From NCBI GenBank assembly GCA_023213395.1, contig CM041465.1:160339741-160403740 (forward strand): DNA of 64,000 bases, in the 5' to 3' direction. The position numbers and the translations under genes were made by a program. This DNA comes from Cycas panzhihuaensis (lineage: Eukaryota; Cycadophyta). Below the pieces are notes generated by a model. It did no database searches. It saw only the letters and a list, made by a program, of their open reading frames with translations, and was not told where the DNA came from. Of this stretch, positions 21,431 to 37,064 are shown one piece after another (position 1 is the first letter of the stretch; every line of letters starts with the position of its first letter).

Positions 21431-22265
21431 GCAAAACTAGGGAAACCAACTAATAATCCTTAGTTGAAGGAATCAATAAGTAACCTTGGAGATTTTAGGC
21501 TAGTTATTCCACCTTACTATGGATAATATATTAGTATGATACCAAGCACTTATATTTTCATTATAATGAATTAAATCTCTCTCTTTCTAAGTTAAATTTT
21601 TTTCTTTAGGTTCTCTATACCTCTAGGTCTATAATTTCACATTTAAGGTAATACATATATTTCATTATCATTTAATTGGGCATTCCCCTAATTAATTTGA
21701 CCTTTAATTTATAAAAGAATGATTTAAATGTGATCTCAACTTCATATTTGGCATACAAGTTAGTTTATATGAAACTTGAGATTATCACATTTTCTAAATT
21801 AATATTTTATAGCAGTTATACTGGGAACTTGAATCGAAGTCTAGTAGTTTATCACCTTTACCTTTCCTTATTTTACAATGTCATATTAGTATCTTAGGAT
21901 TCTAGTTAACCCTAATAAGATTTTTTTATTGACTAAGAGGTTTATCCCCTCTTCATCCTCATATCTTTAAAGAGGCCTTTACCCCTTATTAGTTAATTAA
22001 CCCATACCTTCACCCTCATAGTTTTACTATTTTATATTTGATGACTGTTATTATCGGATCCTTATTTACTATAATTTAATATTATTCTCATCAATTTTTA
22101 TCTTATAAATCCATGATGAGTTCTACAATTAAGAGTTAATCATCTTCTTCTATATAATGTAGCCTCAATCTCACCTCATCTTAATTTTGATGCCTTACTT
22201 ACATTGGATTATCTCTATTAGCCATACTTACATATGTGCCAGATATGCCCAATATATACCTTGGT
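21431..22265. other. AT-rich decayed sequence, nothing recognised
   Basis: Sequence between the chromodomain remnant and E5 gag. It may hold the chromovirus 3' end, an LTR and the E5 leader, but I found no repeat partner or coding match in the window. Confidence 0.4.
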
Positions 22266-22710
22266 TTACTTAAATTTTATAGAAACTAGTTGAGGACCCT
22301 AAGAAGCATGTTGATGATTTTCTTAATATCACTCAAATTTATGATGATTCCATTTAAATGAGACTATTTTGACACATTATTTTAGAGGATACTAGTATTT
22401 ACTAATTTGCTAAACTTAAGCCTAATTCAAATAATGGAACTCGTTAGTTGCTTGAAAACCTTTTAGATCATTTTGCTATGCCCAAAGTCAGTGATGATGG
22501 TCTTTACATATTACTGACTTACAAGAAAACACCCCATTAAACCATCAATTAGCACATTAAAAAAAATTATGAATTTATTAGTTAGTATATAATTTCTCTT
22601 GATGATGCTACTCTTAAACAAGTTTTCCTTGATAGACTAATTAATGTAATTCATTTTGAAATATTGAAATAAAATCCTAAGACTTACTTAGAAGCTAAAC
22701 TACTTAATTA
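22266..22710 (+). pseudogene. E5 gag remnant (Tat lineage)
   Basis: Reading through stops gives DPKKHVDDFLNITQIYDDS, then AKLKPNSNNGTR, LLENLLDHFAMP and SLDDATLKQVFLDRLI, colinear with the gag core of E1/E2 (DPTEHV ... ELVDEFVNYF ... LFVNAL). Divergence is heavy, with many stops. It precedes protease and RT remnants in the same orientation. Confidence 0.5.
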
Positions 22711-23989
22711 ATAATATAAGCATGCATTAATTCAATTAGGACTAATCATTATTGGATATCTAGCTCCTTTACACACCATATATCCTAATGACCCAAATTG
22801 AGATGGGGTCATTAGTGGGAGTTCACCCCTTCCTCTTTTATATTAACCTACTTGATTAATTATTTAAACAACTCAACCTCCCTTATTAGTCCCTTCATTA
22901 CACCTGACTATATTTATAACCTAATTAATATAACTAGTTTATAATTTTATTGTAATAAATGAGCCTTATAATTCCCTTGTTTAAGATGTACAATGACATC
23001 TAAATAAACCATGAAATAATCAACTAAGGAGGCAATGTAATCAACTCACTCATCCTTGAAATAATATTCCTCCTAATACTCCTAAAAATAGGTATTAGTA
23101 TCATCCTATAAGGTCTCTTTATTATAATCATCATGGAAAGAACAACCACTTAGAGAATTTCTGCTACAAATGACTCTAGTGTTCAATTTACTAAATCACC
23201 CATCATACTAACCAAAACTACCTTAGCTAAAATTAAACTCATTAAGGGTAAGGACAAAATCCTAATAAAGAGTTGGGAACATATAAAAATCCTTTCCGAA
23301 ATAACATTGGTCATCCTATGCATATGATATAAATAACTTCTTTTGATCCACAATAATAACTCATGGTTCAAATTTAGTGTCTACAGAACCATCTCAATGT
23401 GTTATAAGTATGTCATCCTTCATTGATCAATCTTTCTCAATATGTAGGTTTCTAACTTTCTACTCAAACTTCTAATGCCTTTGAACCTACCTTTATTCCC
23501 AGATATACTCCACTAATATAAAGTATTAACTTTATTCCTTAATCTTCTCCTAGAGTTTAAATTTTTGAACCCAAATAATCAAGTAAAATAATAGGGAAGA
23601 AACCCATGTCATAGATATACTTAATCAAACATGATACTATTAACTTATCTCATGTCTTTATAGTATAGATATGATTATAATCTATAAAATATAGTGTTAA
23701 TTTTGATAAACATTTATAAGAAAATAAACCACTCATTATAATTTCTAATCCCTTCACTTCAAAAGTTTTTAAACCTTCTCCTTTAGTTATGGGCAATAGA
23801 ACTTTGGCCCCATATTCCCTTATTAATTATTTGAAAAATATTTCATCAAGGATGTCACGCTATGATATATTAGAGTATTGTCTTTTATAGAGGTAAAATT
23901 ACCTCTATGCCTTAGGGATTTAGACTTTTAAAATCCCTACATGGGTCCTATCCTTTAACTTATCCACTCTTCTTGTTGATATTTTAGCT
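22711..23989 (+). other. E5 gag-protease linker, heavily decayed
   Basis: No intact domain. It lies between recognisable gag and protease of the same element and in the same orientation, so it is most simply the linker region. No repeat partner was seen. Confidence 0.4.
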
Positions 23990-24560
23990 TACCTTGATCT
24001 TGACCCTTTTACACCTTAGGTGATTATTTGTGACACCAATATCACTTTTGCCATTATTAATGATGGATCATCCCTTAATATTATTTTTGTCTTGCTTATG
24101 CAAGCTTCACAACTTAAAATGTTTGACAAAAGTCTAACTTTCATTAAGGGTTTTGATGCTTTAAAGCATTCATTTATGGGGGAAAACTATAACTTATCTA
24201 TCATCTTTAAAGCTAAACTATTGAAATCAATGTTGAAGTTGTTAACAAAACTTTAGATTATAATATTCTTTTAGGTTAAGCTTATATTCATGTAATACAT
24301 GCTATACATTTGCCTTTATTTCAAGAAATCTAATTTTTAGATGCAAACCATGTTAAGGTGGTCAAATCATCCATGTTTCATTCTAAACTAGTTTTAGAAA
24401 AATCTAAACTCAAGATCATCCCATACCTTAACATCAACCATAAGAAACAAATAATGGATATAGACTTAGGTGTTTATGGGATTATTCCTCCAATGCATTT
24501 CATTCACTTACCTCTAAATAGGGAATCTTTCTCATTGAGATTTATTTTGTTACTTCATTA
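23990..24560 (+). pseudogene. E5 retropepsin remnant
   Basis: ICDTNITFAIINDGSSLNII carries the Asp-Gly-Ser-Ser core, followed by LKHSFMGENYNLSIIF, then LDYNILLG with an AYIHVIHA continuation typical of Tat proteases (YNILLGRxWIHAM). GVYGIIPPMHFI lies further on. Several stops. It belongs to the E5 element upstream of RT. Confidence 0.65.
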
Positions 24561-24870
24561 GACTTGTTTTAAGATGATGATGTAATTTTAGATTTCCTAT
24601 TTGCTAATGATGAGACTCATGATGGATTTAATAGTAAACATCAATATCCTTATTATATTATACTTAAATCAAGTGAGTTTTGAGTCTTTTCTTGATGAAT
24701 TTATCACTTATGATGTTGAGAAAATTCTTTAGATAACTTCCACTTTTCCTATGATCTAACATTTTAGATTCAATGATGTTTTACCACCTACCCACACATG
24801 CTTTTGATGAAGGTATTCTTATGCTAGCTGGTAAAACTGTTAATGTTTATATTTCTATAACTTCAAGTCC

Positions 24871-25267
24871 TAAAAGAATTAAACTTGGTTTTGAATGCAC
24901 CCCTAATGAGTGACAAACTTATGTTAATCTTCTTAATGAATTTTATGAAGATTATGCATGGTCTTACAACGATATGCTTAGAATGGATCTAAGCATAGTC
25001 ATTTATAATATTGTCACTTGTCCTAATGCATACCCTATTAGGCAAAACAAAGGTCTATAAAACCCTAATTATCCTAGCTTATAGAAAATGAGATTGAAAA
25101 ACTTTTAAAAGAAAAATTTATTTACCTCCTAAACTATCCTAAGTGGGTTTCAGATATAGTTCTTATTATGAAAAAGAACAAAATTATTCATATTTGTGTC
25201 AACTTTCATTCGCTAAATAAAGCATGTCCTAAATCCTTTACTATTCGTCAATATTATTACTGATTTT
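24871..25267 (+). pseudogene. E5 reverse transcriptase, 5' part (split by E4)
   Basis: Reads KRIKLGFECTPNE, LLNEFYEDYAWSYNDM, then through stops KWVSDIVLIMKKNKIIHICV and SLNKACPKSFTIRQ. This is the Tat pre-RT and RT fingers region (AWSYEDM, NIVPVxKKNGxIRxCVD, LNKAxPKD). It stops where E4 begins. The rest of the same RT resumes at 34033 in the same register once E4 and one target-duplication copy are ignored. Confidence 0.75.
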
Positions 25268-25272
25268 GTTGT
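25268..25272 (+). other. E4 left target-site duplication
   Basis: GTTGT immediately before the LTR start TGTTTTAG. The right partner is GTTAT at 34028-34032 (one transition). Confidence 0.7.
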
Positions 25273-27882
25273 TGTTTTAGTCAACTATGTCCTTCTCTAG
25301 ATAACAATTAAGTCTCTTGCCTTTTGTTTGTTACTAGGATTTAGCTGCTTGACTGCATGGTAGTATAGAGGCTTCTTAGCATAACTACTTAAAATCATAC
25401 TCATTATGATTATGGCTAAATTACACTCTCAATAATTAAAAGATCATTATTGTATCTAATGAATTAAGTCCCACTTGAAGTGCTCCCAATTCATTCATCT
25501 TATCAATCTAATTATTGACTATATGATCTTATTTTCTCTTTAATTATCCCTCTAATGACTTGATTGACTCTTTGTTGGACCAAATTATTGTCTGTGATGT
25601 CTTTCCTTTTTGGAATTTTTAAATTCTAGCCAAAAAATCTTTATTTTTACTCAAAAAATATTCATTATATCTTTTGTAATATTTATCATATTTTATTCTA
25701 TTTGTCACATTTTTTAAACCATTTGTCACATTTTTTACCATTTGTTATACTTTTGGCACTATTTACCATTTTTTTACAATATTGATCTCATTTTTCACTA
25801 TTTATCATGTTTTTCATCTTTTTGCCCATAAAAAAAAATTATCAATGGGAAGCCACCATTTTTACCATTGAAATTTCTTCCTCATGGATACCCACTACTC
25901 ATCCCCTCCTGATTTTACCACTAGTTTCTTTATAATCTCTTTCTACAAATAGGACATCATTCTTTAAAGAGAATGGAGTAGAAGAAATTAGAGTTTGAGA
26001 ATCAAGTCTTGAAGTTCATAGGTTTTAACTAGTTTCTTGCTAAATCTTATGTATAATTTTAGTTTCTCTCTTGTAGGGCTACATTCAAGCCTAATCTTAA
26101 GGAGATTTTGAGGAAAAGGTTAAGGAAGATTATCAAACTTGCTTAGGTTCCAAAGCAATTTCCAAGCTAGTAGAAAGCTTTCTCTTTCAACTTTGCACTT
26201 CTTCCAAGCCCAAGTAAGCTTTAGGAAGTTGGATTTAAAGCATTTCCTTCTTTGTTCTCTCATTCTTCTCTTCACATTCTTCCATTTACCTATTCTTTAT
26301 TTTCTTCTTCTCAAGATTATCCCCTTTCCTTTTTTTCTCTATTATCTCTTTCCTTCTTTTAATTGAATTGTAAGATTGATTTGGAAGTACATTATGGGCT
26401 AAGGGCATTGATCTGAGGCACTTTTCCCTTTTTACAACTTGTTTTTCTTAGGTGAGTTTCTCTTGGCATTTGGGTCATTTCCCTTTGTGCTTATTTATCT
26501 TTGAAATAAGATAGTAAAAAGAATAAGATAGATTTGTTTTTAGTTTCATTTTTATCAAGCTATTAAGAAGTTTTTATGTGGTTGATTTTCTAACTTTCCA
26601 TTAGTTAGAATACTTGTCTTTCTCTTTAAAATCCCTAGTTATAAGATAGACTACCATTTGAAGGCATTTGAGGATTACATTACTAAGTAATATTCTTCAT
26701 TTTCTATTTTTTCTCTTCTTTTACAATTTTTTTTAAGTTCTTTCTCTTTTTGTAATGGTGAAGAAAAACACTAGCTAGGATAATCATAAGTATAACAAAA
26801 GAACCTTCTAATCTATCTAGGTTTTACTTATTTTCTTTAAAAAATAAAAATAGATTTTAGAGTTATATCTATAAATCAAAGATCACTTAGCTTGCATTAG
26901 GGAATGCATTTACATTTCATTATGCTTAAATTACTTTGCTCTATATTTTGACTGCCTGCTCATATAAATACAAAGCTACATATAAATTTATATTTACGAT
27001 TGTATGCTTGTTGTTCCCTTAAGATAGGCCAATTTCTATTTGTTAAGACCTCATTTATTGACAAGGTAGTGATGCCCCTAGTATATCAACCCTATCCTTT
27101 TCTTAAAAGTAAATACATCTTATTATAAGAGAGTTTCTAATTGATCAGGCCTTCATCTCCCTAGCATATTAGACTCTCCCTCCTTTAGGAGTTATTTTAC
27201 TTCTAGTCATGCTTTGAATACTAAAAGTGGTGTTCCACTATTATATTTTCGATTGAGACCAACTTCCTTATTCTCCTTCACCTCTAAGAGGGAGAGTCCA
27301 TCATAATCAAACACTAGCATTCCTAGACTATCCATCTTCATAGGTGGATCATTGTTAGGTGAGCAAGTTCCTAGTGACTAACCCCCAATAGGTTCATTAA
27401 CCTAGGGTCTAATCTCTCTTAGATCCTTACACTTGTCAGTCTTCTTGATCTTTAGTATAGTTTGATATAGTTTTCTATTTTTGGGTGGGCTAGAGTTTTA
27501 GGTTAGGACCCCCTCTTCGACTTGAAACATAGAAAGGGTAGAAGAGTGGGAAGCCATAGGATGTTGATTAGGGAAATCTTTCCCTCAACATTCCCCTTGC
27601 TAAACAAGAAGCTAATTGCTCTTCTCCTTGATAAAAAGAGAATTTTAATTTTGATTTAGTTATTATATTTCATTTTATTTAATTTGAAATAATTTTATTT
27701 TTAATATAAATAAAAAATAATAAATTAAATAAGCACCTTGTAGCTTAAACCTTCTAATTTCAAACCTAGAGAAATCATCCCTACTTTCTCAAATAGGGTC
27801 AAAAGTCCTTGTTAAACTTAATTACTTTAAAACTCTCATTCTTGAGTTAACTTGGTTAATTATGCCCCTCAAGTTTGAAACA
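25273..27882 (+). repeat. E4 5' LTR (2610 bp)
   Basis: Starts TGTTTTAGTC and ends TTTGAAACA just before the primer binding site. 25838-27882 matches 31997-34027. The whole length matches the solo LTR at 45584-48227. A stretch of degenerate TTTATCATATTTTT-like tandem motifs lies at 25640-25830. The 26139-26366 frame is inside the LTR and is not a gene. Confidence 0.85.
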
Positions 27883-27887
27883 TTTCC

Positions 27888-27906
27888 TAGTGACTATACT
27901 AGAGAG
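27888..27906 (+). other. E4 primer binding site
   Basis: TAGTGACTATACTAGAGAG equals the E2-type site TGGTGACYATACTGGGGA with several G-to-A changes. It lies five bases after the LTR end. Confidence 0.65.
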
Positions 27907-28378
27907 TTGCCAAAACTTCCTAGGTACTCTTGTATAATCTTGATTTTTGCATCTCATCTACATTCTCCATGGATATTTAATTGCCTATACCTCAACCTTC
28001 TTTAAGCATGCCTCCTCAATAGCCTTTATACATATTAAGAATGAAATAACCAACCCTTCAATCACATGCTCCATACTCTTAGCAACTATATATTAGTACT
28101 TATGGACCTTGTCTTGTAGTAAACCCATAAAATTATTCTAGACAACCTATTGGCTATGAACCATACCATCCTCAGATGTCTCAAGGAGCATAAATGCCTT
28201 ATCTTAAACCCCTCTTATACATGCTTATGACCAAAAATTAGCTTGGGTTGCTTCTACTTCTACCTATGCCCATATCTCAGTGCAAGAGCCTATTAATCGA
28301 GTGCCTCTTGATCGTGCATCATACTTGGGCATAAGCTCTACTAGTTATGCTTAGGTCCACCAGTAATCCCCTTCTCAT

Positions 28379-28900
28379 ATGACCACATCACTTGAAGACA
28401 AGCCTATAGACATGAAGAGCCCCTTTCCATATGAGGCTTCTCTTTGTTACCTTCCCCTTATTATTCCTAAGTTACTTACATTTTGGGGAATACTTGGGCA
28501 AGATCCTTTAAGTCACATCAAAACATTCACCTTTTCATGTGCTTACTATATGCCTAATGACCTCTTACTAATAAAACTTTTTCCGAGGTCATTATAAGCT
28601 AGTGCACTTTGGTGGTTTTACCAACTACCCTAGAACTTAATCTTCTCAATCCAACAATTGATGGATGTCTTTGCAAGTGAATTTGATATCACTTATCCCT
28701 TTCCAATCAAACAAAAATCCCTCTTTACAATTGGATAAAATGATCATGAATTTAAAGTTACTTTTCATGAGTACATTATGGATCTTGATGATGTATGCCC
28801 AACTCAAATTCTTGAAGAACTACTTCATCAAATCTATAAATCCATTGTAAAATGAATCCATCAACATGTAACTTCACTAATTTATCACCAGGCATAGCCT
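28379..28900 (+). pseudogene. E4 gag remnant
   Basis: The open part reads LPLIIPKLLTFWG, GQDPLSHIKTFTFSCAYYMPNDLLLIKLFPRSL, continuing through a stop to WWFYQLP and QQLMDVFASEF. This parallels E1 gag (KVPKFDG, QDPTEHV, YDHILMKLFPRSL, KWFYYL, QQLVDEFVNYF). The protein would be the capsid of a non-autonomous element. The C-terminal gag and zinc finger were not found. Confidence 0.65.
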
Positions 28901-30588
28901 CTTAATACTAATCTTGAAACAATCAGCATAGTCATATAATCAAGACTAATTTTATTAAAAGAACATGAAACCAATGTGTATCATATAGGGATAGTTACCT
29001 AATCTATGTTTATCATTACTCCCTCGTAGTAAGATCTAGGGTCATTAATTGCAACCAATCTTGTTTGTAACTTCTCTATTTGTGACATTATACATTCTTT
29101 TGTACCTCTCCCTAAGTCAAGTTATGAGCCTCTTTTAGACTAGTCTATCCCTAAAATAGACTCTCAACCTATGGATGAAGGCTCTAGTTCCTTTAACAAT
29201 GATGAGGTCTCAAAACCTCTCATTGACCTATCTTCTAATTCTAATTCAAAACTACCTAGAGAAACTTTTTGTGATCCCTTTAGTCAACTCAATGAGCTTT
29301 CTCTTAAGTATGCTACTTGTCTTGATGAGGTTTCAGACCTTTTTACTAAATCTTTGGTTACTTCTAACTTGTAGGCTCAAGGGTCCTACTTTCATAATAC
29401 TTTCATAACCTTACTATGTTAGGTTGGGAAAGTTGCCCATTAAAAACTTCTTAACCTAAGCAATTGGAAGAGGAGATTCAACACTAGGATGATGAAATTA
29501 ACTTGTCTATTTACACTACTAATTAGACTACCTCGCATGTTCCTTTAGGGGTTAGAACTAATTTAGAAAGTCTTTCTCTTATCTTTGACACGCATACTTT
29601 ATCCTTGCTTATTTTACAACAAAAACTAGGGATGATTACATGAGTAGTTACCTTATCCTCCAACCCTTTCCCATAAAGACAAGTTAAGGTCATATAAGCT
29701 AATCCAAACTTAGGGCCATTTTCTTACCCATCTTTTGGAGATCTTTTATTAAGTCTTCTAACACTAATATAGAGAGCTCCATCCTAAATACTTTTCCTTA
29801 GTTACATTATCAAGAGGTCTCTTTAGTAAGAGATGACATAACTCTTGAGAAGCCTTAAAAATATACTCCTTCAATTCATGCCAATTCTTATCATGAGCTA
29901 ATTATGTATAGCCCACCTATGAGTTATAAACATCTTGTGCAATATCTTTATAAGGTTACAACCACTTTAGAATAGGTCATCCACCCTCCCTTCTAAAGGT
30001 CTAACACCCTTTATAGCCTTAGGCACTCTATCCCTATTAATTTGATTACATTTTCCTCTAAGGAAAGGAATCTGATGTCATTAGGAATAACCCTTCCTAC
30101 AAGTTTAGTGCCAACTAGTAAACCAAGACCATCATTAGACTCTTCACCTAAGGAGAATAACCAATCTAATGATCCTTTTAATAAGTGACCTCTTTATTAT
30201 AATGACATAAGGCCATTATATCTCATTATAACCCCCTATACCATTCCAAAGAACTCATCTCAGTTATTCTTTCCTCTATACTTTGATAACTAATTTCTCA
30301 CTTATGTGACAAACTTTGAGGTGACCTCCTTTATTAAAGGTTCTTTTGATTGAGATAGAGTTCTTATTTGTCTGAATGACCTTTGCTCCATCGCAAATCT
30401 AGGCCCACACTAACTCTGTAATGAGTATGAATTATAGCTCCAAAACTCCTCCTATGAATGAGCAAAAACTATGGTAGGTCAGACCTTTCACCTCTCCTTA
30501 AGACTCAGGCTTGGGGGACACCACTCTAAAAGTGAGTAGAAACTAAATATAGATACTGCATTATCCAAAAATACTAAAAAAAAAAGAA
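28901..30588 (+). other. E4 internal region, no recognised domain
   Basis: AT-rich with short open stretches (for example 29171-29374, acidic and Ser-rich). No RT, integrase or RNase H motif was found on either strand. It ends with a GGCTTGGGGGACACC purine-rich segment near 30510, a possible remnant of the polypurine/3' region. Confidence 0.45.
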
Positions 30589-31996
<1,408 letters not shown>

Positions 31997-34027
31997 TATT
32001 GATGATAAGCCACTATTCTTACCATTGGGATTTCTTTCTCGTGGGAACTGACTACTCCTTGATTTCACCACTAGTTTCTCTACTATCTCTTCTTATAAAT
32101 AACACATCATTCCTAAAGAGAATGAAGTAGAATAAATTGGAGTTTAAGAATCAAGTCTTGAAGTTCATAGGTTTGAACTAGTTTCATGTTAAATCTTGTC
32201 TAGAATTTTAATTTTTCTCTTATAGTTATACATTCAAACGTAATCTTGAGGAAGATATTAAGGAAGGTTATCAAACTTGCTTAGGTTCTAAAGCAGTTTC
32301 CAAGCTAGTAGAAAGCTTTCTCTTTCAACTTTGCACTTCTTCCAAGCCTAAACAAGGTTTAAGAAGTTAGAATTGAAGCATTCCCTTCTTTGTTCTCTCA
32401 TTCTTCTGTTTACATTCTCCCATTTCCCTATTCTTTCTCTTCTTCTTCTCAAGATTACCCTCTCTTAATTTTTTCTCTATTATCCCTTTCCTTCTTTCAA
32501 TTGGATTATGATATTGATTTGGGAGTACATTATAGGCTAAAGACATTAATCTAAGGTACTTTTCCCTTTTTACAAGTTGTTTTTCTTAGGTATGTTTCTC
32601 TTTTCATTTGAGTCATTCCCCTCTGTACTTGTTTATCTTTTAAATAAGGTAGTAAAAATAAAAGGATAGATTTCTTTTTTGTTTTATTTTTGTTAATTTA
32701 TTGAGAAGTTTTTATGTGGCTAATTTTCCAACTTTCATTAGTTAGAATATTTGTATTTTTCTTTGAAGTCCCTAGTTATAGGACATATTACCATTTGAAG
32801 GCAATTTAAGACTATAATACTAGGTAATCTTCTTCATTTTCTATTACTTCTTTGCCTTTACATTCTTTTTTAAGTTCTTTCTCTTTTTATAAAGGTGAAG
32901 AAAAACCCTAGCTAGGATAATAATAAGTACAACAAAAGAACCTTTTAATCTATCTATGTTTTACTTAATTTTCTTTAAAAAATAAAAAATAAAAAGACCT
33001 TTTAGAGTTGCATCTATATATCAAAGATCACTTAGCTTGCATTAAGGAATACATTCACACTACATTATGCTTAAATTACTTTGCTTTATGTTTTGACTAC
33101 CTACTCATGTAAATACAAAGCTACATATAGAATTATATTTAGGCTTGTTTGTTTGTTATTCCCTTAGGATAAGCCTACTTCTATTTACTAGAACCTCATT
33201 GACTGACCAAGTAGTGATGCCCCTAGTATATCAAACATGTCCTTCTCTTAAAAGTAAATATATCCTATTATGATGGAGTTTCTAATTGACTAGGCCTTCA
33301 TCTCCCCAACATATTAGGCTCTCCCTTTTTTAGGAGTCATTTTATTTCTAACTATGTTTTGAATACTAAAACTAGTAATCTATCATTACATTTTAGGTTA
33401 AAAGAAACTTCCTTATTCTCCTTTACTTCTAAGCATAAGAGTCCATTAGAGTTAGATATAGGTATCCCTAGACTATCTATCGTCATAAGTGGATCATCAT
33501 TGGGTGAGTGAGTCTCCAATAGTTGATCCCTAATAGGGTCATTAATCCAAGATCTAACCTCTCATAGATCCTCATAGCTATCAATGTTACTAATCTTTAA
33601 TATAGTGCTGCATAGTTTTCTCCTTTTAGGTGTACTAGAGGTTTAGTTTAGGACCCCCTCTCTAACTTAAAATATAGAAATGGTAGAAGAGTAGGAAGCC
33701 ATATGACATTGATTAGGAAAATCTTTCCCATAACATGCCCCTTGTCAGACAAGGGGTTGATTACTCTTCTCCTTAACAAAAAAGGATTTTTAATTTTTGT
33801 TTATTTACTCTATATTATTTTCTTTAATTTAAAATATTTTTATTTTAAATATAAACAAAAGAATAATAAATTAAACAACACCTTATACCTTAAACCTTCC
33901 AATTTCAAACCTAAAGAAATCATCCGTATTTTCTTAAATAGGGTAAAAAGTCCTCATGGAACCTAATTACTTTAAAACTCTCATTCTTGAGTCAACTTGG
34001 TCAATTAGGTCTCTTAGCTTCAAAATA
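31997..34027 (+). repeat. E4 3' LTR, 5'-truncated
   Basis: Matches 25838-27882 of the 5' LTR and ends CTTCAAAATA at 34027. The part corresponding to 25273-25837 is absent and the microsatellite lies there instead. Confidence 0.85.
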
Positions 34028-34032
34028 GTTAT
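34028..34032 (+). other. E4 right target-site duplication
   Basis: GTTAT immediately after the LTR end, partner of GTTGT at 25268-25272. Confidence 0.65.
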
Positions 34033-34590
34033 TAGCTTTGATATCATATATTTAATAGATAATTTTTCTTGTTATAATCAAATCCATCTAGTTAAGAAAG
34101 ACTAGTTTAAAACCTCATTCACTACCCCTTGGGGCTCTTATTCTTATTAAATGATGCTATTTGGACTCATCAATATTAGCAACACATATCAATGAGCAAT
34201 GATGATTGCATTTCATGATCTCATTTCTTATAATCTAGTAAATACCTATGTTAATGATCTAAACGGTCTATCACTTAAATGCACTAATCACTTATATGAT
34301 TCAATATTAATATTTGAGAGTTGTATTAAATATCCAATCCACCTAAATCCCTCCAAGTGTGTGTTTGATATCATGGATGGTAAATTACTTACTTTTATTA
34401 TTAACATTCATGTCAAAATTGATCTTGATAAAGCCAAAGAGATTTTGGACTTACCTCCACTATGATGTTTTATATATAATCTTGCTTCAAAATCTCAACC
34501 TCTTAATTAACTATATCACAAGAATATTCTATTCATTTAGAACTCAATTTATCATGAGACATTTAACCTTTTAAAGAGGCTCTTATTTAA
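34033..34590 (+). pseudogene. E5 reverse transcriptase, 3' part
   Basis: Continues the RT palm: FDIIYLIDNFSCYNQIHLVKKD, FTTPWGSYSY, MMLFGLIN, then 34199-34465 with MIAFHDLI, TYVNDLNGLSL (the YxDD site reads YVND), NPSKCVFDI and DKAKEILDLPP. A trace of the following NYIxRF segment occurs near 34510-34580. The catalytic second Asp region is altered (Val-Asn-Asp), consistent with a dead copy. Confidence 0.75.
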
Positions 34591-37064
34591 TCCCCTGTCT
34601 GATCTCCACATGATTTCTCTAAGAATTTTATTCTTTATTCTTTATAAAAGAATATTTTTGGTAATTTTTTCTATTTCATTCTTTTAAAAATAGAAATTTC
34701 TGTAGGGCCAAAAATTGATAGGGTCATGGGTATTTTTCAACTCAATGGTGTGCTTTATCTACTATATAGTAGGGGACTAGCTAGTAAGGGGGGGTGTTGA
34801 ATGACTTAATATTTATTAAGAATGTGTCAGATGTATGGGTGAATATTTGTGTGGGCTTCGATATTATTGATATATATAATGTAGCCCACTTGACTACTTA
34901 GTTATTTTCTCTTTTGGTTTGGTGAAATTATTTTAATTGGGTGTTTAGGTTGCATCCCATAGAGTTTATAGGTTTATCCCATATGGTCTTTAAATAGAAT
35001 AAATGGATTAGTGGGAAAGTAATTTGTGATATATATACCTAAAGTTTAAAGATACTAGACTCTAAAAATAGTACTTGATCCACTGATAGATGAGGTATAA
35101 AAATCATAGACTAACCTATAGATACCAATTTAGATGGTAAGTCTTTTTATTATTCCAATACAGTGAATTTTATAATGATAAAGCGAGAAATATATAACTC
35201 TAGTTTTAGGGACAATATAAAGATTTTATTTACTAGTTAAGAAAATATCAATGAGGTTTAACAACATGCTATCGTTAATCAAAATAGTAATGGTTATTTT
35301 CTTAAGTGTTCCTTTGACATGTAATAACTTAGGATACAAAAATGAGGCTACGATAGATAAGGAGACTTTTGGTTCTAAAGTTGAGAGGGGTTGTGAGTGA
35401 AATTCTTCATTAAATTCTTATTCAAAATCTTAATTTTCTTCTAGGGATAGGCTAGGATCAATTATGAGGACCACTTTCTTAGCTTTACAAACTTTACTAT
35501 ACTTGAGGATTCACTTTTTTTATCATTAAACATAGAGACTGACTATGATATACCTATATGCCTCTATTGGTATGACTTAGATTGGCTTATTTAAGGGTTC
35601 TTCTAAAGGCCATTCTATAGCAACTCCTTGTTAGTCATTCGCTTAGGGTTATGGGCGTAGAAATTTAACCTATTATGGTCATTGGTGTTGTGTAGAATGT
35701 CACTAAAAACTTTATATTTTTTTAATTAAGAATTTTATCTCAACCACTTTTGCCATTCATATCGCATCTTTGAGATTTAAAATTTTCAAGGCTTTTAGGT
35801 ATATTTGGATGTGCTCTTTCAAGCCTGTGATATAAGTGTCAACCTAAGTTTATTTGTCTAAACTTTGGGTGATTTTATTCTATATGTTTTAGAATCCATC
35901 CATATAAGCTTCAACTAATGACACTTATTTCAATCTTGTAAGTTGATTGAAGAATGATCGGTTTCAAGTTTCTTCATACTAATAAAAAACATAGGCACAA
36001 AAATATGTCCATGTCCTATTCATTAGGTACTCTTATTGCTACTACTGGAACTAATGATGTGCTTGACCTTCTATATAAATAATAGTTGTTTTTCTTTAGT
36101 CATTAGGTAAAGAGAGAATTGGAATTCGAGTTTACTTATATATATATACATACATTGTCTCTATTAAAATCTAGATTAAAGATAGGAATATTAATATTGT
36201 GGTGAAGTTATGGCTAGTGTGGAGGAGGCTTACTTGTTTATTATGTTAGAGGCATGTTTCCTATAGACTAAGACATTGATTGTAATGATTACACTATCAT
36301 CTAGGCTATTTGGTTTAATATTATAGTGATGTTTGACTTAGATGCAATAGAAGATATATCAACCTTTACTTCCTTTTGAAAATCTATGAAGTAAGTTTCT
36401 AATATAATAATGTATTCTACTTGAGAAAGAGAGCTATCATGGAGAAAGAATGAAATTATAAGAATTAATACACAAGTCAAAAGAAGAAGATATAAGAAAA
36501 TAGGATGAGTAAAGTAGAAGGGGATTTATTAAATCAAACTAGATAGATATAATAGGATTATAGAAGTAGAGATTGTAACTTAAAGGAAAAAGGAGGAAGG
36601 GGAGTGTTTATAACCTATTAACCCCAAAAATAATTAAGAAACATACCTAGTGAATTGGAATGAGTGCAAAAAACTCATTGAAATGGTATAGGTGAGATTT
36701 AAGTGAAAATTTCAGATTGTGGGATCTAAGGGCATCATTCAAATGGTTTTCACTAAAAGTGGTAACTAAAACTAACCTAGTATAAAACAATCAATATGGC
36801 ATACTGATCAAAAATAGATGTATGAATTAATAAGGTAATTTTTATTATCATGAGTATAGTCATACAAGTTTTATCAGAAAGATAAAGGTATTCATTAAAT
36901 TCACCCTATAAACTATTTTTCCCTTTTTTTCTTTTAATATGGAGTGAACTAAAAGAAGGGGATGGACTAAATTGGGTGCTAAATTTAGAATTTTAGTTGA
37001 AGGTTTAGATAAGCATAATTTAAGTTATGGTGCTTTGTAAATTATTATTTTATTATTGCTTACT
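34591..37064. other. 2.5 kb AT-rich sequence, nothing recognised
   Basis: No repeat partner in the window and no coding match. 34793-34990 has a G-run followed by TGTTGAATGACTT and promoter-like AT-rich sequence that could be an LTR start, but no second copy was seen. It probably contains further decayed element DNA. Confidence 0.4.

Noticed and set aside
34780-35000. Possible LTR start (G-run then TGTTGAATG)
   Set aside because: No second copy, primer site or target duplication could be found in the window.
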